This document shows positions 24,053 to 31,335 of a stretch of DNA of 64,000 nt, in pieces. Position 1 is the stretch's first letter; the number at the start of each line of letters is the position of its first letter. The stretch comes from Streptomyces narbonensis (GTDB lineage: Bacteria; Actinomycetota; Actinomycetes; Streptomycetales; Streptomycetaceae): the NCBI RefSeq assembly GCF_014649015.1, contig NZ_BMSF01000016.1, positions 94,331 through 158,330 on the forward strand, in the 5' to 3' direction. The notes below the pieces were generated by a model. The model saw nothing but the letters and a program-made list of their open reading frames with translations, was not told where the DNA came from and ran no database searches. The position numbers and the translations under genes are program-made.

Positions 24053-26119
24053 TTCCGTTCGGTCCGGCACCTTGAACTCGCACCAGACGCACTTGCCGCC
24101 GCCCCTCGACTCGACGCCCCACGCGTCCGAGAGCTGGTCGACCAGGAGCAGTCCCCGCCCGGAGACGCCCGCCTCCCCCGCCTCGCGGCGCCGGGGCAGC
24201 GCGCTGGACCGGTCCTCGACCTCCACGCGCAGCCGCCGCTCGGGGCCGTTCAGCGCCCGCAGGGTCACGATCGCGCCGCCGTCGGTGTGCATCAGCGCGT
24301 TGGTCATCAGCTCGTCGGCGACCAGCTCGATCTCGTCGGCGCGCTCCCCCGCGCCCCAGGCCCGCACGGCGGCCCTGATCATGTGCCGGGCCGAGCTGAG
24401 CGCCTCCGGGTCGCTCTGGGCCACGTGCTGCTGGAACCGCCCGGCTCCGTGGGGGGCGAAGGCCGCCTGACGGCGCAGCAGCAGGATCGCCACATCATCC
24501 TCGCCGCCGCGGTCGGCGACCACGTCGCACAGGTGGTCGGCGAGCTGCTGGAGGTCGGCGGGGCCGCGCCGGACGAGGGAGGTCAGCCACTGGAAGCCCT
24601 CGTCGAGGTCGGCGCCCGGCTTCTCCACCAGCCCGTCGGTGTAGAGCATCAGGGTCTGTCCGGGGTCGAGCTCCAGCGCGGTCACGGGGTAGTCGAGCCG
24701 GCCGAACTCCGCGGAGAGCCCGAGCGGCAGCCCGCCCTCGACGGGGAGTCTGCGGCACCTGCCGTCGGTCTCCCTGACCAGCGGGTCGACATGGCCCGCG
24801 CGGACGATCTGGACGACGCCGGTGCCGAGGTCGACCTCGGCGTACGTGCAGGTGGCGAAGCGTTCGGTGTCGAGCTCGTGCAGGAAGACCGAGGCCCTGG
24901 CCATGACGGTGGCCGGGGGATGACCCTCGGCGGCGTAGGCGCGCAGCACGATCCGCAGCTGGCCCATGACGGCGGCCGCGTGGGTGTCATGGCCCTGGAC
25001 GTCGCCGATGACCGCGCCGACGCGTCCGCCGGGGAGCGCGATGATGTCGTACCAGTCGCCGCCGATGTCCCGGCCGAGGCGGGCCGAGCGGTAGCGGACG
25101 GCCGTCTGCGCCCCGGGCACCTCGGGGATCCGGCGGGGCAGCATCGCCTGTTGGAGCCCCTCGGCGAGGTCGTGCTCCTGCTCGTACAGCATGGCCCGCT
25201 GGAGGCTCTGGGCGATGCTGCTGCCGAGGGCGACGAGCAGGGTCCGCTCGTCCTCGCTGAAGCCCGTCTTGTCGCTGTAGAGCAGGCCGAGCGCACCGAT
25301 GGGCCGGGCCTGGGCGATGAGCGGCAGATAGGCGGCGGCCGTGATGCCGAGCCCGCTGATGTGCGGCCAGAGCACGGGGTAGGAGTCGGCGAAGTCCCGG
25401 GCCGAGTCGATGAACCGGGGCCGCAGCGTCCTGATCACCTCGCTCATCGGATACGGCTCGTCCACCCGGGTGAAGCGGGTGCCCGGCACGAAGGCGCCGT
25501 TGGGCCCTTCGGCGACGAGATGGATGCGCCCCGCTTCGAGGAGGCCCATGACGAGGCTGGCGGCACCGAAGTGTTCGAGGGCGTGCGAGTCGTTGAGCAG
25601 GTCGATGACGTCCTGCACGGTCCGCGCGTAGGCGAGGGCGGCCGTGGTGCCCTCGACGACGCCGGCACGCTGCCGGCGCCCCTCGTCGAGGCCGAGCCGG
25701 GCGGCGGACTCGGTCAGCTCGTGGGTGGCGTCGCGGATGACGCCCACGATGCGCACCGGACGGCCCGTGCCGTCCCGCTCGACCAGGCCCTGGGTGTGGG
25801 TCCACTGGTGGCTGCCGTCGCGGCGGCGGATCCGGAAGTACGCGCCGTACTGGTCGCTGCCCTCCTTGAGCGCCTGGGCCACCAGAGTGTCGAGGCGGCG
25901 GCCCTCGTCGGGCAGGACGCGGGAGCCGAGTCCCTCGGGCCGGCCGTCGTAGTCGGCCCGGTCCATGTCGAAGACCTCGAGGGCGGCGTCGTCCATGCTC
26001 ATCGTCCCCGTGAGCAGGTCCCAGTCGAATCCGCCCATCCGGAAGGCCGAGCCGAAGTCGTGCAGGATCCGGGCTCCGGCCCTCTCGGCCGCCTCCCCGC
26101 CCCCTCTACCCGCGTTCAT
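24041..26119 (-). CDS. PAS-GAF-PP2C phosphatase with fused HATPase (SpoIIE/RsbU-RsbW type)
   Basis: 692 residues with a PAS domain (about 25-130, MGGFDWDLLTGTMSMDD), a GAF domain (about 170-320), a PP2C/SpoIIE phosphatase (about 340-555; GGDWYDIIALPGGRVGAVIGDVQGHD and LYTDGLVEKP) and an anti-sigma-type HATPase (about 570-685; LVADELMTNALMHT). The fusion of phosphatase and RsbW-like kinase is common in Streptomyces partner-switching systems that control sigma-B-type factors. No cognate anti-sigma antagonist lies next to it; a STAS-like protein is 15 kb away. No clear ribosome site precedes ATG 26119. Confidence 0.92.
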   Translation of the reverse strand: MNAGRGGGEAAERAGARILHDFGSAFRMGGFDWDLLTGTMSMDDAALEVFDMDRADYDGRPEGLGSRVLPDEGRRLDTLVAQALKEGSDQYGAYFRIRRRDGSHQWTHTQGLVERDGTGRPVRIVGVIRDATHELTESAARLGLDEGRRQRAGVVEGTTAALAYARTVQDVIDLLNDSHALEHFGAASLVMGLLEAGRIHLVAEGPNGAFVPGTRFTRVDEPYPMSEVIRTLRPRFIDSARDFADSYPVLWPHISGLGITAAAYLPLIAQARPIGALGLLYSDKTGFSEDERTLLVALGSSIAQSLQRAMLYEQEHDLAEGLQQAMLPRRIPEVPGAQTAVRYRSARLGRDIGGDWYDIIALPGGRVGAVIGDVQGHDTHAAAVMGQLRIVLRAYAAEGHPPATVMARASVFLHELDTERFATCTYAEVDLGTGVVQIVRAGHVDPLVRETDGRCRRLPVEGGLPLGLSAEFGRLDYPVTALELDPGQTLMLYTDGLVEKPGADLDEGFQWLTSLVRRGPADLQQLADHLCDVVADRGGEDDVAILLLRRQAAFAPHGAGRFQQHVAQSDPEALSSARHMIRAAVRAWGAGERADEIELVADELMTNALMHTDGGAIVTLRALNGPERRLRVEVEDRSSALPRRREAGEAGVSGRGLLLVDQLSDAWGVESRGGGKCVWCEFKVPDRTERPE

Positions 26120-26185
26120 GGGGCCACGCTAGGCGCAGCTCCGCTCCCGCGCACTACGAAGATCCGTTTCACCCCTTCGCCCCCT

Positions 26186-27412
26186 TCATCCTTCGAAGGT
26201 CTCGGGCTGCTCCTGCCCCGTATCGGGCGGGAAGAGCTCCGGCGGCAGCTCCCCTTCCGGGGCGTCGGGCGGGGAGACGGGGGGCTCGGCGTACGGGTCG
26301 ACATGGGGATCGGCGTACGGGTCGCTGTAGGGGTCCGCGTACGGGCCGGAGTCCGGTTCCTCGCGGGGCTCGGCGTACGGGTCGGAGGGCGGATCGACGG
26401 GGGGATCGGCGAACGGGTCGCCGGTCGGCCCGTCGGGCTGGTCAGGGGTCGGATCCCCGGACGGGGCGGTGTCCGGCCAGGAGGGCGTGACCGCGTCGGG
26501 CCGCGACGGCTCGGGGGTCGCGGGAGCGGGCGTCCCGGAATCCGGGGTGGCGGAGTCCGGGGTCGCCGGCGCCTCCGGGCCGACGGTGCCGGTGAGGTGG
26601 CACGCGTCAGGGTCGCAGTCCGGCTCCACGGCGGGCTTCCGGTCCTCGGCCCCGTCGCTGCCGGTCCGGCGCTCGATCCAGCTCCTGTCGGCGGCGTTCA
26701 CGATGACGAGGCTGGCGACGACGGTGGTGGTCGGCCGGACGACGATCACGTACTCGGGGTCGAAGCCCTCCCAGGGCTCGCCCTGGTGCACGCCTCCCGG
26801 GGCCACGACCGGGCTGCGGAGCGGATTGCCGCAGGCGCAGCGGACGCGCGGGGAGCCGTACTGGTCGACGAGGACCGCCGTGCCGGACTGGAGGACGGAC
26901 TGGAAGGGGGCGGCGCGCGCGCCCCGGTATCCGTGGTTGGTGACCCGGGTGTCCGCGCGCAGGACGACGGGAGTCAGTCCGCGCAGCCAGCCGGGGACGT
27001 TCGCCTCGGGGATGCCCGCGGCCTCGGCGAAGGCGCGCGTCCTCGCCTGGTCGCCGGAGAGGAAGGAGACCTGCTGCTCGACGTCGCAGCTGGCTTCCGA
27101 GCGGGTGCCGCCGTAGAGGCCTGGGGTGGAGCCGGTGATCTCGCGGACCCGCTGGACGGAGGCGGCGGCCGGGTCCCGCTCCGGGACGGCCACCCGGCCG
27201 GTGATCCGGGCGGTGGACGCGGTAAAGGGGTCGGGGCCCCGTGCGGTGACCGGCTGGAGGTGGACCTCGTGGGCGGCGGCGGCCGCGGGCTGCTCGCCGT
27301 GGCTGCCGCCCTGCTCGTCGGAGGTGCAGCCGGCGACGAGGAGAGCGGAGGCGAGTGTCGCCGTGATCGCGGTGGGGGTTCGCCGCGTCCGGCGCCGCTG
27401 AGGTGTGCGCAC
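26186..27412 (-). CDS. Lipoprotein with acidic Asp/Pro repeat tail (DUF6777-like)
   Basis: 408 residues from GTG 27412, with GGGAG 6 nt upstream. The signal peptide ends LLVAGC. A globular domain of about 230 residues contains VREITGSTPGLYGG, EASCDVEQQVSFLSGD, VRCACGNPL and VIVNAADRSWIERR, resembling the Streptomyces DUF6777 group (tentative). The last 150 residues are Pro/Asp/Thr/Ser-rich with DPYADPYSDPYADPH repeats, probably disordered. It lies just upstream of the phosphatase on the same strand. Function unknown. Confidence 0.75.
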   Translation of the reverse strand: MRTPQRRRTRRTPTAITATLASALLVAGCTSDEQGGSHGEQPAAAAAHEVHLQPVTARGPDPFTASTARITGRVAVPERDPAAASVQRVREITGSTPGLYGGTRSEASCDVEQQVSFLSGDQARTRAFAEAAGIPEANVPGWLRGLTPVVLRADTRVTNHGYRGARAAPFQSVLQSGTAVLVDQYGSPRVRCACGNPLRSPVVAPGGVHQGEPWEGFDPEYVIVVRPTTTVVASLVIVNAADRSWIERRTGSDGAEDRKPAVEPDCDPDACHLTGTVGPEAPATPDSATPDSGTPAPATPEPSRPDAVTPSWPDTAPSGDPTPDQPDGPTGDPFADPPVDPPSDPYAEPREEPDSGPYADPYSDPYADPHVDPYAEPPVSPPDAPEGELPPELFPPDTGQEQPETFEG

Positions 27413-27563
27413 CTGGTTCTCCCGATGTCTTCGATCGTCGTCTCGACCCGGGGCCCGGCGCCCGGTTTCCGGCCAGTCCCTCATGTCTGTCGCAGCGCAC
27501 GCGGCCCCGCAAGCGGAGGAAGGCCGACCGGGTCGGTCGGCACCCGCCCGGCCGAACACCTCA

Positions 27564-27619
27564 CTTGAACACGTTCAAGAAAGGCCCTAGGCTCGACCCG
27601 ACAGTTGAACGCGTTCAAG
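27564..27619 (+). promoter_or_regulatory. Promoter flanked by two TTGAACnCGTTCAA palindromes
   Basis: CTTGAACACGTTCAAG (27564-27579) contains the -35 TTGAAC (27565-27570); 17 bases later comes -10 TAGGCT (27588-27593). A second palindrome, TTGAACGCGTTCAA (27605-27618), lies just after the expected transcription start. The YndJ gene starts at 27634. Two operators clasping one promoter indicate tight repression, probably by a TetR- or GntR-type repressor that is not encoded nearby. Confidence 0.8.
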
Positions 27620-27633
27620 TCGGGGGGTGTCCG

Positions 27634-28632
27634 GTGTCCACGCTGTCGATCCTGGTGAACCCGGTCGTGATGATCGGCATGTTCTGGGTCGTACCGACGG
27701 GGCTCGCGCTCCTGGACGGCCCGAGGCCACCGGGCCTCGACCCGCTCCGGCGCGCCTGGCCGCTGCTCGCCGCCCCCGGAGCCCTCGCCCTGTGGCTGCC
27801 CCGCTCCGGGGTCGCGGCCGGACTGGCCGGCGTCTACGCCCTGGCCACCGTGGCGCTGGCCCTCCAGGCGCCGGCCCGCCTCGTGCTCACCCGCTCGCTG
27901 CGGCCCAGGGAGATCGCCGTGCTCAGCGCGCTGGCCGCCCCCTCCGTCGCCGGCCTGGCGCTCGTCGCCGAGCGGGCCTCGTACCCGCTCTTCGGCTTCG
28001 ACCTGGACCTCCTCGCGCTGACCGTCCCGCACTTCCACTTCGCGGGCTTCGCCGCGGCCCTGGTCGCCGGCCTCGTCTGCCGCGCCGACGACGGCCCCAC
28101 CGCCCGCTTCGCCGCGCTCAGCGTCCCGGCGGGCACGCTGCTGGTCCTGGCCGGCTACTTCGTCGACGACTGGGCCGAGCTCGCCGGGGCGGTCGTCCTG
28201 ACGGCCGGGATGGCGGGGGTCGCCGTCCTGACCCTGCGCGAGCGCCGCGAGCTCGCGACAGGCCGGTTCACCCGCACGCTTCTCGCCGTCTCGGCCCTGG
28301 TCCTCGTCGTCACGATGCTGCTCGCGCTGAGCTGGGCGCTCGGCGAGGCCACCGGCCTGCCGCACCTCGGCCTGACGTGGACGGCCGCGACACACGGCCT
28401 GGGCAACGCCCTCGGTTTCACGGTCTGCGCCCTCCTCGCCCGCCGCCGCCTCCAAACCGACCACACCAGCCACACCGAACGCACGAGCCGCACAAGCCAC
28501 ACCGAACACACGGAACGCATGAACCTCACCAGCCCCATCAACCCCATCAAACGCACCAGCCCTACCGGCCCCACCGTCAACCAGCCGGCAGCACCCCTCC
28601 CGGCCCACCCGCGAACGGAGCTCCCGGCATGA
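27634..28632 (+). CDS. YndJ family membrane protein
   Basis: 332 residues from GTG 27634. About eight helices follow the pattern of YndJ-like proteins: WVVPTGLALLDGP, a central PLFGFDLDLLALTVPHFHFAGF, and WTAATHGLGNALGFTVCALL. The histidine-containing HFHF and THGLGNA are the most conserved-looking parts. The C-terminus has a run of Thr/His/Ser repeats (SHTERTSRTSHTEHTERM), an odd low-complexity tail. The stop overlaps the DUF1990 start (ATGA). Function unknown. Confidence 0.85.
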   Translation: MSTLSILVNPVVMIGMFWVVPTGLALLDGPRPPGLDPLRRAWPLLAAPGALALWLPRSGVAAGLAGVYALATVALALQAPARLVLTRSLRPREIAVLSALAAPSVAGLALVAERASYPLFGFDLDLLALTVPHFHFAGFAAALVAGLVCRADDGPTARFAALSVPAGTLLVLAGYFVDDWAELAGAVVLTAGMAGVAVLTLRERRELATGRFTRTLLAVSALVLVVTMLLALSWALGEATGLPHLGLTWTAATHGLGNALGFTVCALLARRRLQTDHTSHTERTSRTSHTEHTERMNLTSPINPIKRTSPTGPTVNQPAAPLPAHPRTELPA

Positions 28633-29180
28633 CCCGCCTCACGCACAGCCTCTCCCGCACCACCCGTCCCCGCCCGGGCCTCACCTACCGCGAGGTCGGC
28701 GCCACCCGCTCCCCCGAGGACCTCCCCGAGGGATACCACCACCTGCGGTACAGCGTGGTCGTCGGCCACGGCCGCGCCGCCTTCGAGGCCGCCGGTGCCG
28801 CCGTCACCACCTGGCGCACACACCGGGCCTCCGGGGCGACCGTGCGCAGCGAAGCGGTCCGCGCCGAGCCGGGTGTCCGCCTGGAGGTGTCGGTGGGCAT
28901 GGGCCGCGTGCGGCTCGGCGTCCCCTGCGCGGTGATCTGGACGGCGTACGAGGAGAACCGGACCGGCTTCGCTTACGGCACCCTCAGCGGGCACGCGGAG
29001 TGCGGTGAGGAGTCCTTCGTCGTCGACCTCGCACCCGACGGCACGGTCCGGTTCACGGTCACCGCGTTCAGCCGGCCCGCCGCCTGGTACACCCGGCTCG
29101 CCGGCCCGCTGGTCCCCGTGCTCCAGCGGGCGTACGCCCGCCACCTCGGCCGGACGCTCCGGCGTCTCGTCAGGGCGTGA
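28629..29180 (+). CDS. DUF1990 family protein
   Basis: 183 residues with LTYREVGATR, GYHHLRYSVVVGHGRAAFE, CAVIWTAYEENRTGFAYGTL and SGHAECGEESFVV, typical of DUF1990, a small alpha-beta family of unknown function found next to YndJ. It is translationally coupled to YndJ by ATGA, and the LMF-like gene starts 23 nt downstream, so all three belong to the palindrome-controlled operon. Confidence 0.88.
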   Translation: MTRLTHSLSRTTRPRPGLTYREVGATRSPEDLPEGYHHLRYSVVVGHGRAAFEAAGAAVTTWRTHRASGATVRSEAVRAEPGVRLEVSVGMGRVRLGVPCAVIWTAYEENRTGFAYGTLSGHAECGEESFVVDLAPDGTVRFTVTAFSRPAAWYTRLAGPLVPVLQRAYARHLGRTLRRLVRA

Positions 29181-29202
29181 TCCCGGGCCGATACTGGAAG
29201 CG

Positions 29203-30624
29203 ATGGAGTGGTTCACCGCGCCCGACCTCTGGCTGAGCCGGATCGTGTTCCAGCGGGGCCTCGCCGGGCTGTACTGCGTGGCCTTCCTGTCGGCCGCCCT
29301 CCAGTTCCGGGCGCTGATGGGCGAGCGCGGCATGCTCCCCGTGCCGGAGTACGTGCGCCGGACCCGGCCCCGCCACTCCCCCTCGCTCTTCCACTGGCGC
29401 TACTCCGACACGCTGTTCGCGACCGTCGCGTGGACCGGGGCCGTGATCGCCCTGGCCCTCGTGGCGGGCGCCGGTGACATGGTGCCGCTGCCGGTGTCGA
29501 TGCTGCTGTGGTTCGTGCTCTGGGTGCTCTACCTGTCGATCGTGAACGTGGGCCAGACCTGGTACTCCTTCGGCTGGGAGTCGTTGCTGCTGGAGACCGG
29601 GTTCCTCGCGGTCTTCCTCGGCAACGACGACACGGGACCGCCCGTGCTCGTCCTCCTCCTGCTGAGCTGGCTGCTCTTCCGGGTCGAGTTCGGCGCGGGT
29701 CTCATCAAGATCCGGGGCGACCGCTGCTGGCGGAACCTGACCTGTCTCTACCACCACCACGAGACCCAGCCGATGCCCGGCCCGCTGAGCTGGTTCTTCC
29801 ACCACCTCCCGCGCCCCCTGCACCGGGTCGAGGCGGGGGCCAACCACGTCGTCCAGCTGTTCGTGCCGTTCCTGCTCTTCACCCCGCAGCCGGTGGCCAC
29901 GGTCGCCGCCTGCCTCATGATCGCGACGCAGCTGTGGCTGGTGCTCTCCGGGAACTTCGCCTGGCTGAACTGGCTGACCATCGTGCTCGCCGTCTCGGTC
30001 GTGGACGCCTCCTCGCTCACCGGGGCGCACCCTCAGCCGGATCCGCCGCTCTGGTACGTGGTCGTGGTCGTCGCGCTGACCGCCTTCGTCCTGTACCGGA
30101 GCTACCGCCCCGTGCGGAACCTGCTCTCCCGTGACCAGTCCATGAACCGGTCGTACGACCCGTTCCACCTGGTCAACACGTACGGCGCGTTCGGCACGGT
30201 CGGCCGGGTGAGGGACGAGATCGTCGTCGAGGGCACCGACGACCCGGCACCGGACGCGGGCACGGTGTGGCGGGAGTACGGCTTCCGGGGCAAACCCGGC
30301 GATCCACGCAGGCTGCCGCGTCAGTTCGCCCCGTACCACCTCCGCCTGGACTGGCTGATGTGGTTCGCCGCGCTCTCCCCCGGGTACGCGCGGGACTGGT
30401 TCGGGCCCTTCGTGGAGCGGCTGCTCGACGGCGACCGCGACACGCTGCGGCTGCTCGCCCACAACCCGTTCCCCGACGCGCCGCCGACGCACGTCCGCGC
30501 CCGGCTGTACCGCTACCGGTACTCGACCTGGCGCGAGCTGCGGGCGACCGGGGCCTGGTGGCACCGCACGCTGCTGCGGGAGTACCTGCCGCCGATCAGG
30601 CTCCGGGACCGCGCGGACCGGTGA
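29203..30624 (+). CDS. Lipase maturation factor (LMF1)-family membrane protein
   Basis: 473 residues with about eight helices in the first 300 residues and a soluble C-terminal domain. Family segments include WYSFGWESLLLETGFLAVFL, WLLFRVEFGAGLIKIRGDRC, LTCLYHHHETQPMPGPLSWF and YRYRYSTWRELRATGAWWHR. In animals LMF1 helps lipases fold; the bacterial role is unknown. It is last in the operon and is followed by a strong terminator. Confidence 0.88.
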   Translation: MEWFTAPDLWLSRIVFQRGLAGLYCVAFLSAALQFRALMGERGMLPVPEYVRRTRPRHSPSLFHWRYSDTLFATVAWTGAVIALALVAGAGDMVPLPVSMLLWFVLWVLYLSIVNVGQTWYSFGWESLLLETGFLAVFLGNDDTGPPVLVLLLLSWLLFRVEFGAGLIKIRGDRCWRNLTCLYHHHETQPMPGPLSWFFHHLPRPLHRVEAGANHVVQLFVPFLLFTPQPVATVAACLMIATQLWLVLSGNFAWLNWLTIVLAVSVVDASSLTGAHPQPDPPLWYVVVVVALTAFVLYRSYRPVRNLLSRDQSMNRSYDPFHLVNTYGAFGTVGRVRDEIVVEGTDDPAPDAGTVWREYGFRGKPGDPRRLPRQFAPYHLRLDWLMWFAALSPGYARDWFGPFVERLLDGDRDTLRLLAHNPFPDAPPTHVRARLYRYRYSTWRELRATGAWWHRTLLREYLPPIRLRDRADR

Positions 30625-30647
30625 CGGGCGCGTCCCCGCACGGAACG

Positions 30648-30688
30648 CACCGGTGCCCCCGGCCGGAGGGCGGTCGGGGGCACCGGTG
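30648..30688 (+). terminator. Hairpin terminator after the LMF gene
   Basis: CACCGGTGCCCCCG (30648-30661) pairs perfectly with CGGGGGCACCGGTG (30675-30688) across a 13-base loop, 24 nt after the LMF stop. It also faces the 3' end of the small minus-strand ORF at 30728 and may work both ways. Confidence 0.85.
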
Positions 30689-30727
30689 GAGCAAGGGTCA
30701 CGTCCAGGCGGTCAGGGCACCGGAGGC

Positions 30728-30898
30728 TCAGTCGATACCGGGCAGGATGTGGGGCTCTGCGAGGTCGTCCTCGTAGCCCGCCAGCCGGATCGGGGCCGCG
30801 TGGGCCCACACTTCGAGGCTCCCGAGCTCGCCGTTCCGGCGGGGCCGGTCCTGGGGTTCGGCCGGTCTCGGTTCCTGCTTCGTCAGTTCGGTTGTCAC
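30728..30898 (-). CDS. 56-residue protein of unknown function
   Basis: GTG 30898 has AAGGGAG 6 nt upstream. The product is hydrophilic at the N-terminus (TTELTKQEPRPAEPQDRP) and has a dense, conserved-looking C-terminal half with LGSLEVWAHAAPIRLAGYED and PHILPGID. It has no membrane segment and no cysteine. The charged leader followed by a short conserved core could suggest a precursor peptide, but no modification enzyme is adjacent, so no function is assigned. The upstream 430 bases hold several palindromes. Confidence 0.6.
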   Translation of the reverse strand: MTTELTKQEPRPAEPQDRPRRNGELGSLEVWAHAAPIRLAGYEDDLAEPHILPGID

Positions 30899-31060
30899 CG
30901 CGCACTCCCTTGTGTCGCGTCCAGTGGGACTTGCCGTCGGTCGCGGTGGCGCCGTTCATCGGGCGGGACCGCGGCCTTGGTGGGAGGCCAGTCCCCGGAC
31001 CGGCCGTGAGGAAGTGGTGTCTCCTCGGTGGCCGACCGTGGACATCAGAGTAACCAAATG

Positions 31061-31095
31061 AGCGCGTCCGCGCTCTACCGGGCTCACAAGTGTGA
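31061..31095. promoter_or_regulatory. Palindromes upstream of the 56-residue ORF
   Basis: GAGCGCGTCCGCGCTC (31061-31076, 7-bp arms) and TCACAAGTGTGA (31084-31095, 5-bp arms) lie 160-200 nt upstream of GTG 30898. CGCGCTCTACC here is echoed by CGCTCTACC in the hairpin at 31119-31152. They look like operator sites; the binding proteins are unknown. Confidence 0.5.
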
Positions 31096-31118
31096 TGCGA
31101 TCGAGTGAATGAGACCGA

Positions 31119-31152
31119 AAAGAGCGCTCTACCAGGGGGTAGAGCGCTCTTT
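31119..31152. terminator. Perfect 15-bp inverted repeat with A/T ends
   Basis: AAAGAGCGCTCTACC (31119-31133), a 4-base loop, then GGTAGAGCGCTCTTT (31138-31152). The stem ends in AAA and TTT, so it could terminate transcription leaving the SDR gene. Each arm also contains the 10-bp palindrome AGAGCGCTCT, which leaves an operator role open. Confidence 0.7.
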
Positions 31153-31172
31153 CCGGAACGGCGCATGGCCGC

Positions 31173-31333
31173 GGAACGGCCGGGGGCGGGAGCCGCCCAG
31201 AGCCGAGGAACGGCCGGGGGCGGGAGCCGCCCAGGGCCGAGGAACGGCCGGGGGCGGGAGCCGCCCAGGGCCGAGGAACGGCCGGGGGCGGGAGCCGCCC
31301 AGGGCCGAGGAACGGCCGGGGGCGGGAGCCGCC
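31173..31333. repeat. Five tandem 34-bp repeats carrying a GC-rich hairpin
   Basis: Copies start at 31173, 31207, 31241, 31275 and 31309 with GGAACGGCCGGGGGCGGGAG; the last is shortened. Every unit contains GGGCGG-GAG-CCGCCC, a 6-bp stem with a 3-base loop. The array begins 3 nt after the SDR stop, so it probably acts as a series of 3'-end hairpins. Confidence 0.95.
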
Positions 31334-31335
31334 GC

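Noticed and set aside
24287..27568. 1093-residue plus-strand open frame
   Set aside because: Antisense shadow of the phosphatase and lipoprotein genes. It spans two genes and their gap, with low-complexity Gly/Val/Glu composition.
31173..31333. CRISPR-like array
   Set aside because: The 34-bp units are directly contiguous with no variable spacers, and no cas gene is present.
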